Source: Pseudomonas sp. (GTDB lineage Bacteria > Pseudomonadota > Gammaproteobacteria > Pseudomonadales > Pseudomonadaceae). Taken from it: a DNA stretch of 7,341 bases. The notes below the pieces were generated by a model. The model was not told the origin of the DNA. It searched no databases and saw only the letters and a list, made by a program, of their open reading frames with translations. This document shows positions 1-4,489 of the stretch, piece after piece. The first letter of the stretch is position 1. Every line of letters begins with the position of its first letter. A program made the position numbers and the translations under genes. The stretch lies in assembly GCA_003523465.1 (NCBI GenBank), contig DQAA01000303.1:476-7816 (forward strand), read 5' to 3'.

Positions 1-45
1 AAGCCACGCTCCTACAAAAGCACCCTGTGCATCTGAGCGTGGCTT
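1..45. repeat. REP-like inverted repeat, cut by the window edge
   Basis: Bases 1-11 (AAGCCACGCTC) and 35-45 (GAGCGTGGCTT) are perfect reverse complements separated by 23 bases. Read on the minus strand, 1-17 gives TGTAGGAGCGTGGCTT, which resembles the core of the abundant extragenic palindromic (REP) elements of Pseudomonas (TGTAGGAGCG followed by a palindrome). The right arm, GAGCGTGGCTTGCC, looks like a second core in the opposite orientation. The left element probably continues beyond base 1. It lies just downstream of the outer-membrane channel gene, where such hairpins commonly protect or end transcripts. The 11-bp repeat is seen directly; the REP identity is inferred from memory of the family. 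Confidence 0.6.
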
Positions 46-58
46 GCCCCCGACGATC

Positions 59-919
59 TCAATAGAAATACGCCAGCCTGAACTGCAGCGAATTGTCGAT
101 CTTCACCCCCTCGCGCACCGAGGTGTCGTGCATCACCTGCCCCATCGCCTGTAATTGCTTGTTGATCATGGTCGCGACCGTGAAGCCCACGGTGCCATTG
201 TCGCGGCTGGTCGCGAGGGTCACGCCATCGAGGGTTTCGCGGCCGCCCCAGTTATGCCGGTAGGTCACCGCCGCATAGGTGTCCTGGGTGAAGTTGTAGC
301 GAAGGTGGTTGTGCAGTTGCAGGAGGGTGTCCTTTTTCGCGTCGGTCGAGCGCTGGTCCTGGTAGAACTCGGCCTCGGCGATGACATCCCAGGTGATCCT
401 GTCCGTCAGGCCCTTGATGTAGCCCACCTGGAAGTCCACCGCCCAGCGGTTGTTGCTGAGGGCGAAGCCTTCGTTCTTGTCGTCGCCGGTCGGGGCGGTG
501 AAGAACACCGACCAGCCCAGGTGCTCGTTGCGCTCGAGATCGCCGATGGTCCACAGGGTGCCGCCGAAGGTGATGTCGCCCAGGCCCGAATTCTTCGTGT
601 GCGTGGCGCCGATGTCCTGCTGGCCGAAGGGGATGACGATCTGCGGGTCCCAGGTGTACCCGGTGCCGAAGAAGTCGGTGAAGTGGATCAGGCGCAGGAC
701 GCCAACGGTCATGTCCAGGTCGAGGTCGTCGGCGACTTTCTTGCCGCCGGAGTAGACTTTGTCGCCCCGCGGGTTCTGCTGGTACAGCACCACCACATCG
801 GTGCCCTTGGGCAGCGCGGTGTAGTCACCGGGATCGGGCTTGACGTCGGCCAGGGCCGCGAGCGGTGCGCCGAAGAGTGCGAGGCCGGCCGCCAGGGCCG
901 AGGCGTTGATGGTCTTCAT
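59..919 (-). CDS. Outer-membrane channel of the phenol/MetA-pathway family (PF13557-like)
   Basis: This 286-residue protein is predicted to be an outer-membrane beta-barrel for uptake of hydrophobic or aromatic substrates. Residues 1-24 form a Sec signal peptide, with a likely cut after ALA and before DVKPDP. The mature part is rich in alternating polar and aromatic strands, carries the family-like GLGDI motif (112-116) and a TAPTGD turn (141-146), and ends in an aromatic residue (RLAYFY), as barrel proteins do. Proteins of this family are often encoded beside genes for aromatic or alcohol catabolism and are annotated simply as transporters. The start at 919 has a GAGAG ribosome site about 7 bases upstream. 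The gene lies 92 bp downstream of the quinohemoprotein dehydrogenase in the same direction, so co-transcription is likely, though a hairpin lies in the gap. The substrate is unknown. Confidence 0.82.
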   Translation of the reverse strand: MKTINASALAAGLALFGAPLAALADVKPDPGDYTALPKGTDVVVLYQQNPRGDKVYSGGKKVADDLDLDMTVGVLRLIHFTDFFGTGYTWDPQIVIPFGQQDIGATHTKNSGLGDITFGGTLWTIGDLERNEHLGWSVFFTAPTGDDKNEGFALSNNRWAVDFQVGYIKGLTDRITWDVIAEAEFYQDQRSTDAKKDTLLQLHNHLRYNFTQDTYAAVTYRHNWGGRETLDGVTLATSRDNGTVGFTVATMINKQLQAMGQVMHDTSVREGVKIDNSLQFRLAYFY

Positions 920-930
920 GGTGAACTCTC

Positions 931-945
931 GTTGTTGTTTTTGTT
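931..945 (-). promoter_or_regulatory. Candidate Hfq/Crc catabolite-repression motif upstream of the channel gene
   Basis: On the minus strand this reads AACAAAAACAACAAC and contains several overlapping matches to AAnAAnAA (AACAAAAA, AAAAACAA, AACAACAA). It sits directly upstream of the GAGAG ribosome site, 12 to 26 bases before the ATG. In Pseudomonas, Hfq with Crc binds such A-rich motifs at translation starts of catabolic genes and blocks translation while preferred carbon sources last. The motif is seen directly; the regulation is inferred. Confidence 0.55.
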
Positions 946-963
946 GGCGTGCAGAGCCCCGGA

Positions 964-984
964 CGACCCCGTTTTCAGGGGTCG
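964..984 (-). terminator. Intercistronic hairpin after the dehydrogenase gene
   Basis: CGACCCC (964-970) and GGGGTCG (978-984) pair perfectly around a 7-base loop. Imperfect outer pairs (958-962 with 986-990) extend the stem. It lies 28 bases after the dehydrogenase stop and before the channel gene. No T-run follows on the minus strand, so it may be a partial terminator or an mRNA-stabilising structure that sets a lower expression of the downstream gene rather than a full stop. Confidence 0.45.
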
Positions 985-1011
985 CCTGGGCAACTATCGG
1001 AACAGTCGGAC

Positions 1012-3123
1012 TCAGTTGGCGGCGTTGGCCTTCAGGTCGGCCTGCAGATCATGGGTGCGCTTGACCAGGTACTGGCGGATCAACTCCATGTCTTCGGGCT
1101 TGAGGATGTCGGAGAAGTTCGGCATGCCGCGGTAGATCAGCGCGCCGCTGACGAAGGCCGGGAAGGCTTCGTGCTTCTCTTTGGTCAGGTAGCGCAGGTC
1201 AGGGACCACACCCCCCGCCACCGCATTCAGGCCGTGGCAGCCGGCACACAGGCCGTTGAAGGTGTTGCGGGCCTGGACCAGCTGTTCAGGCGTGGCGGTG
1301 AGTTTCAGCTCGACATTGGGGAACACCGGCGCTTGTTTCGGCGGCGGCAGTTCCCCCTTGGCACCCAGCTTGAAGGCGATGATCCGCGACTCGGATTGCA
1401 CCTTGGCCTTGTTGGTCAGGGAGCCGGTCAGCAACGGCAGGATCCCGCCCCAGCCCACGGAGAAGGCAACGTACTGGTCGTTGCCCACGGTGTAGGTGAT
1501 GGGCCCGGCCATCACGCCGGAGTTGGCGCGGTGCTCCCAGAGTTTCTCGCCCTTGTCGGCGCTGTAGGCCACCACCCGGCCATCGGCGGTGCCCTGGAAC
1601 ACCAGGTTGCCGGCGGTCGCGAGGGTGCCGCCGTTGCCGGCACTGGCGTATTCCTGCTTCCAGGCCGGGGCCTGCTTGACCGGGTCCCAGGCGATCAGTT
1701 CACCGGTCCAGGCATCGCGGATCTGCTTGAAGGTTTTCGGATCTTCCGGCAGGTCGGGTACTTCGAGTCCGAAATTGAGGACCGATTTGTTCGGGAAGAA
1801 CATCGGCTCTTTCGCGGCTTTCAGCTCGGCCAGGGTGTGCTGCGCCGGAACGTACACGTAGCCGGTCTTGGGGCTGTAGGACATCGGGTGCCAGTTGTGG
1901 CCACCCAAGAAGCTTGGCTGTACGACCTTGGGTTCCTTGGAGTAGTCCGCAGCGCCGGTGAGTACCGGGCGACCGGTCTTCAGGTCGATCTCGCTGGCCC
2001 AGTTCACCGGGACGTAGTTCTTCGCCGACAGCAGCTTGCCGTTGGTGCGGTCGAGGACATAGAAGAAGCCGTTTTTCGGCGCCTGCATCAGGACCTTGCG
2101 CACCTGTCCGTCGACCTTGATGTCGGCCAGGATCATGTGCTGGGTCGCGGTGTAGTCCCAACGGTCCTGCGGGGTGACCTGGTAATGCCAGACGTATTCG
2201 CCGGTGTCCGGACGCAGGGCCAGGATCGACGAGACGAACAGGTTGTCGCCCTTGCCCTGGCTGCGGAACTGGTAGTTCCACGGCGAGCCGTTGCCGGTGC
2301 CGATATACAGCAGGTCCAGCTCGGGATCGTAGGCCATGGAGTCCCAGGCCGTGCCGCCGCCGCCCCACTTGACCCAGTCGTCACCGGTCCAGGTTTTCAG
2401 GGCCATGGCCATGGCCGGGTTCTCCGGCGGCAACTTGGGATCGCCGGGCACGGTGTAGAAGCGCCAGGCTTCCTTGCCGGTCTCGGCGTCGTAGGCGGTG
2501 ACATAGCCACGCACGCCGAATTCGGCGCCGCCGTTGCCGATCAGCACCTTGCCCTTGACGATGCGCGGCGCACCGGTGATGGAGTAGCTCTTGCTGCGGT
2601 CGATGATGGTGTCCACCGACCAGACGGGCTTGCCGGTCGCGGCGTCGAGGGCGATCAGGCGGCCGTCGAAGCTGCCGACGTAGACCTTGCCATTCCACAC
2701 CGCCACACCCCGGTTGACCGGGCCGCAGCAGCCCTGGCTGAGGTTGGCGGGCGGCACTTCGGGGTCGTACTTCCAGAGCAGCTCGCCGGTCGCCGCGTTC
2801 ATCGCGTAGACGATGCTGAACGCGCCGGTGGTGTACATCACACCGTCGACCACCAGGGGCGTGGCCTCGGTACCGCTGTCGATCTCCAGGCGGGTGGTCC
2901 AGGCCATGCCGAGCTGGCCGACGTTCTTGTCGTTGACGGCATCCAGCGGACTGTAGCGTTGCTCGTCGTAGGTACGACCGTGGCTCATCCAGTTGCCGGG
3001 TTCGAGGTTGGCGTTGGTCAGACGTTTCGCATCGACTTGTGCGGGAAGGCTGTTCTCGGCGGCCGACGCATGCAGGGTCGACAGCAGCAAGGGCAGACCC
3101 GCCAGCAGAAAGAGGGTTTTCAT
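1012..3123 (-). CDS. PQQ-dependent quinohemoprotein alcohol dehydrogenase (type II, C-terminal cytochrome c)
   Basis: This 703-residue periplasmic enzyme oxidises alcohols to aldehydes with PQQ and passes electrons through its own haem c to the respiratory chain. Residues 1-22 are a signal peptide (cut after ASAA). The eight-bladed PQQ propeller spans about 30-590: the vicinal disulfide Cys132-Cys133 (QGCCGP), Glu201 (GAEFG), Trp260 (TAWDS), Asn278 (GTGNGS), catalytic Asp323 (RWDYT) and Lys350 (APKNG) align with known PQQ and metal ligands of the family. A cytochrome domain follows, with CAGCH (626-630) as the haem site and Met667 (RGMPN) as probable axial ligand. Position 325 is Thr, not the extra Asp typical of lanthanide enzymes, so Ca2+ is expected. 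The ATG at 3123 is chosen over the one at 3147 because it has a GGAG site and starts a clean signal peptide. It resembles type IIB/IIG enzymes; the exact substrate is not readable. Confidence 0.93.
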   Translation of the reverse strand: MKTLFLLAGLPLLLSTLHASAAENSLPAQVDAKRLTNANLEPGNWMSHGRTYDEQRYSPLDAVNDKNVGQLGMAWTTRLEIDSGTEATPLVVDGVMYTTGAFSIVYAMNAATGELLWKYDPEVPPANLSQGCCGPVNRGVAVWNGKVYVGSFDGRLIALDAATGKPVWSVDTIIDRSKSYSITGAPRIVKGKVLIGNGGAEFGVRGYVTAYDAETGKEAWRFYTVPGDPKLPPENPAMAMALKTWTGDDWVKWGGGGTAWDSMAYDPELDLLYIGTGNGSPWNYQFRSQGKGDNLFVSSILALRPDTGEYVWHYQVTPQDRWDYTATQHMILADIKVDGQVRKVLMQAPKNGFFYVLDRTNGKLLSAKNYVPVNWASEIDLKTGRPVLTGAADYSKEPKVVQPSFLGGHNWHPMSYSPKTGYVYVPAQHTLAELKAAKEPMFFPNKSVLNFGLEVPDLPEDPKTFKQIRDAWTGELIAWDPVKQAPAWKQEYASAGNGGTLATAGNLVFQGTADGRVVAYSADKGEKLWEHRANSGVMAGPITYTVGNDQYVAFSVGWGGILPLLTGSLTNKAKVQSESRIIAFKLGAKGELPPPKQAPVFPNVELKLTATPEQLVQARNTFNGLCAGCHGLNAVAGGVVPDLRYLTKEKHEAFPAFVSGALIYRGMPNFSDILKPEDMELIRQYLVKRTHDLQADLKANAAN

Positions 3124-3147
3124 GTGTTTCGGACTCCAGCGACACAT

Positions 3148-3158
3148 TTATTGTTGTT
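3148..3158 (-). promoter_or_regulatory. Candidate Hfq/Crc catabolite-repression motif in the dehydrogenase leader
   Basis: The minus strand reads AACAACAATAA, with two overlapping matches to AAnAAnAA (AACAACAA and AACAATAA). It lies 25 to 35 bases upstream of the chosen ATG at 3123, somewhat farther than typical Hfq/Crc sites but still within the leader. The same type of motif occurs in the leaders of the two neighbouring module genes. The motif is seen; its function is inferred. Confidence 0.45.
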
Positions 3159-3166
3159 ATGCGCCC

Positions 3167-3186
3167 GCGGGGCAGGCTGCCCCCGC
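3167..3186 (-). other. GC-rich hairpin upstream of the dehydrogenase gene
   Basis: GCGGGGCAG (3167-3175) pairs with CTGCCCCCGC (3177-3186) with one bulged C; because the two arms nearly touch, the real loop is about AGGCT and the stem about eight pairs. It lacks a T-run on either strand, so it is not a classical terminator. It could be a leader structure of the dehydrogenase mRNA or a weak stop for the regulator transcript. Confidence 0.4.
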
Positions 3187-3262
3187 AGGTCACGCAATAG
3201 CAGGCTTTGCGCTACGTGGGGGTATTAGAGGTTTTGCCGGAGGGCGGCGCTTGACTGTCACC

Positions 3263-3277
3263 GCCAATGCAGTTGGC
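3263..3277. promoter_or_regulatory. Inverted repeat GCCAA-N5-TTGGC, possible operator or small terminator
   Basis: A perfect 5-bp inverted repeat with a 5-base centre lies 15 bases beyond the stop of the AraC-type gene. On the plus strand it is followed directly by ATTTTT, which makes it look like a weak terminator against antisense transcription; as a binding site it would sit about 40 bases upstream of the -10-like TAATAC of the dehydrogenase. Both readings are inference and the stem is short. Confidence 0.25.
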
Positions 3278-3292
3278 ATTTTTCGCCAGCGC

Positions 3293-4225
3293 TCATAGCT
3301 GGAAGGCGTGGGCCCGGTAGTCGCGGGGGGACACTTCGAACTGACGCTTGAACGCCCGGCTGAAATGGGCAACGTCGACAAAGCCCCACTTGAAGGCGAT
3401 CTGGGTGATCGACTGGCTGCGCAGGGTGTGGCAGCACAGGTCATGGGCGACCTTGCCCAGGCGGGCGCGCAGGATGTAGCGCGACACGCTTTCACCATGT
3501 TCCTCGAACAGGCGGTAAAGACTGCGCACGGAGGTGTGCAACTGATCCGCCAGGTATGCCGGGCCGAGGTCGATGTCCTGCAGGGATTCATCCACCAGGC
3601 GCAGCGCCGTGGCGAACAGGCTGTTGCTCTCCAGCAGATGCCCCTCCCCTTGGGCCTGCCCGGACATCGCCGGCAGCACCAGGGAGACCAGCGCGTTCTG
3701 GATCGCCTGACCGTCGTCGCCATTGGCCGCGCCATCACCGAGCATGCCGATCGACTGCACCAGCGAACGCACCATGCGGCTGGAGACGTTGTTGCGCGAC
3801 AGCTTGCCGAACAGGTTATCGCCCTTGAACTGGCGGGTGACGATATCGCGGGAGAGGTGCACGGAAACGTTCTCCACCAAGCCCAGCGGCTCGATCTCGA
3901 ACAGTCGCGCCGAATCCACCAGGGCGATGTCTTCCGGGCCCAGTTCCACTTCCATGCCGGCCTGGCGAATGCGCTGGCGACCGCTGCGCTGGTAGATCAG
4001 GAAGCAATGGCTGTCGTCGCTGTCGACGCCGATCAGCTCACGGCTGATCAGGCGGGCGTTGGTGCGGATATGGGCAGTGTCCAGGGCACCGATGGTCTGG
4101 CTATGGATCTCGCCGATGAAGTGCCGGGTCAGGCTGGAAGGCAGGGTACTGAAATTGCCGCAGATACTGCGCAGGGACTGGCACCAGCGTTCGAATCCGA
4201 CCTGCTCGCTCGATGACAGGAACAT
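3293..4225 (-). CDS. AraC-family transcriptional regulator, FeaR-like
   Basis: This 310-residue protein is a transcription factor with an N-terminal cupin-like sensing domain (about 10-190, AraC_binding_2 type) and a C-terminal AraC/XylS DNA-binding domain. The first helix-turn-helix is near 220-244 (AYLADQL...SVRSLYRLF) and the second near 272-303 (TQIAFKWGFVDVAHFSRAFK, then PRDYR), the classic family signature. The N-terminus (FERWCQSL...ICGNF) and the SVRSLYRLF stretch resemble E. coli FeaR, the activator of phenylethylamine/phenylacetaldehyde catabolism. The ATG at 4225 has a strong GGAGGA ribosome site 6 bases upstream. It lies 169 bp upstream of the dehydrogenase in the same orientation and is the obvious candidate activator of that gene. 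The effector is probably an alcohol, aldehyde or amine related to the enzyme's substrate, but this is inferred. Confidence 0.88.
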   Translation of the reverse strand: MFLSSSEQVGFERWCQSLRSICGNFSTLPSSLTRHFIGEIHSQTIGALDTAHIRTNARLISRELIGVDSDDSHCFLIYQRSGRQRIRQAGMEVELGPEDIALVDSARLFEIEPLGLVENVSVHLSRDIVTRQFKGDNLFGKLSRNNVSSRMVRSLVQSIGMLGDGAANGDDGQAIQNALVSLVLPAMSGQAQGEGHLLESNSLFATALRLVDESLQDIDLGPAYLADQLHTSVRSLYRLFEEHGESVSRYILRARLGKVAHDLCCHTLRSQSITQIAFKWGFVDVAHFSRAFKRQFEVSPRDYRAHAFQL

Positions 4226-4239
4226 GGCGTCCTCCGATT

Positions 4240-4247
4240 TTGTTATT
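4240..4247 (-). promoter_or_regulatory. Candidate Hfq/Crc motif next to the regulator's ribosome site
   Basis: The minus strand reads AATAACAA, a perfect AAnAAnAA match, 4 bases upstream of the GGAGGA ribosome site of the AraC-type gene. Placement beside the ribosome site of a catabolic regulator is typical of Hfq/Crc targets in Pseudomonas. Because the leader is AT-rich, chance occurrence is more likely here than at the other two sites. Confidence 0.4.
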
Positions 4248-4252
4248 TGATT

Positions 4253-4281
4253 AACATATTATCTAATTTCGGGGAGATCAA
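4253..4281 (-). promoter_or_regulatory. Probable sigma-70 promoter of the AraC-type regulator
   Basis: On the minus strand, TTGATC (4281-4276) and TATGTT (4258-4253) are separated by 17 bases, each matching four of six consensus positions, in an AT-rich patch unlike the flanking genes. It would give a leader of about 20 bases to the ATG at 4225. An alternative -10, GATAAT (4265-4260), overlaps it but lacks a well-spaced -35. Confidence 0.4.
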
Positions 4282-4290
4282 GCCGATTAA

Positions 4291-4308
4291 TGACACTGTT
4301 TTATGTCA
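4291..4308. promoter_or_regulatory. Inverted repeat TGACA-N8-TGTCA, candidate operator
   Basis: TGACA (4291-4295) and TGTCA (4304-4308) are perfect reverse complements separated by 8 bases. The repeat sits about 10 bases upstream of the proposed -35 of the regulator gene, a position suited to autoregulation or activation. TGACA fits the TGNCA half of the site described for E. coli FeaR, but the AAA half at N8 is absent. It is about 180 bases from the receptor gene, so a role there is less likely. Confidence 0.35.
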
Positions 4309-4444
4309 CACGAATAGGAAAACCGTATCACATTGAAGCGGGATCGCCACGACCAATGGCGAAATGCTCGCGAGTCTTTTGCAAACGACAACGCCGTTTC
4401 TGGTCTTTCACTTCCCCAAGCAGTCAAATATTGCGATCATGATT

Positions 4445-4463
4445 GGTAACAATTCTCATAAGC
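4445..4463 (+). promoter_or_regulatory. Fur box upstream of the siderophore receptor
   Basis: The 19 bases GGTAACAATTCTCATAAGC match the Fur consensus GATAATGATAATCATTATC at 12 positions and are close to the common variant with a central AACAATTCTCAT. It ends 26 bases before the receptor ATG and overlaps a weak possible promoter (TTGCGA at 4431-4436, TCTCAT at 4454-4459, 17-base spacer). Iron-replete repression by Fur is the expected regulation of such a receptor. Confidence 0.65.
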
Positions 4464-4489
4464 ATTATTTTTACCAACAGGAGCTTGGC

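Larger units (their letters stand above)
3124..3292 (-). promoter_or_regulatory. Regulator-dehydrogenase intergenic region, probable promoter area
   Basis: These 169 bases separate the AraC-type gene from the dehydrogenase. On the minus strand a -10-like TAATAC lies at 3227-3222, but the position 17 bases upstream (GCGCCG) is a poor -35, which would suit an activator-dependent promoter. Upstream, 3263-3277 holds a GCCAA-N5-TTGGC inverted repeat. Downstream, 3167-3186 holds a GC-rich hairpin in what would be the leader. No clear match to the published E. coli FeaR site pattern (TGNCA-N8-AAA) was found by eye. No small gene is convincing here. Confidence 0.4.

Noticed and set aside
155..1135. 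A 326-codon plus-strand frame opposite the channel gene
   Set aside because: It runs antisense through the channel gene, the intercistronic hairpin and the dehydrogenase end, and shows no known domain.
3124..3147. Dehydrogenase start at 3147
   Set aside because: No ribosome site precedes it, and the ATG at 3123 follows a GGAG site and begins the signal peptide directly.
949..3228. A 759-codon open frame on the plus strand opposite the dehydrogenase
   Set aside because: It is the antisense shadow of a clearly recognisable enzyme gene in GC-rich DNA; the translation is low-complexity (Gly, Val, His, Arg rich), with no domain, and no ribosome site.
3278..3292. Sigma-54 promoter (TGGCG...TGC on the minus strand)
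   Set aside because: The GG and GC elements are 8 bases apart instead of the required 10.
4364..4489. N-terminal extension of the TonB receptor from the upstream ATG
   Set aside because: It would place about 42 residues before the signal peptide and translate through the Fur box; the ATG at 4490 has the ribosome site.
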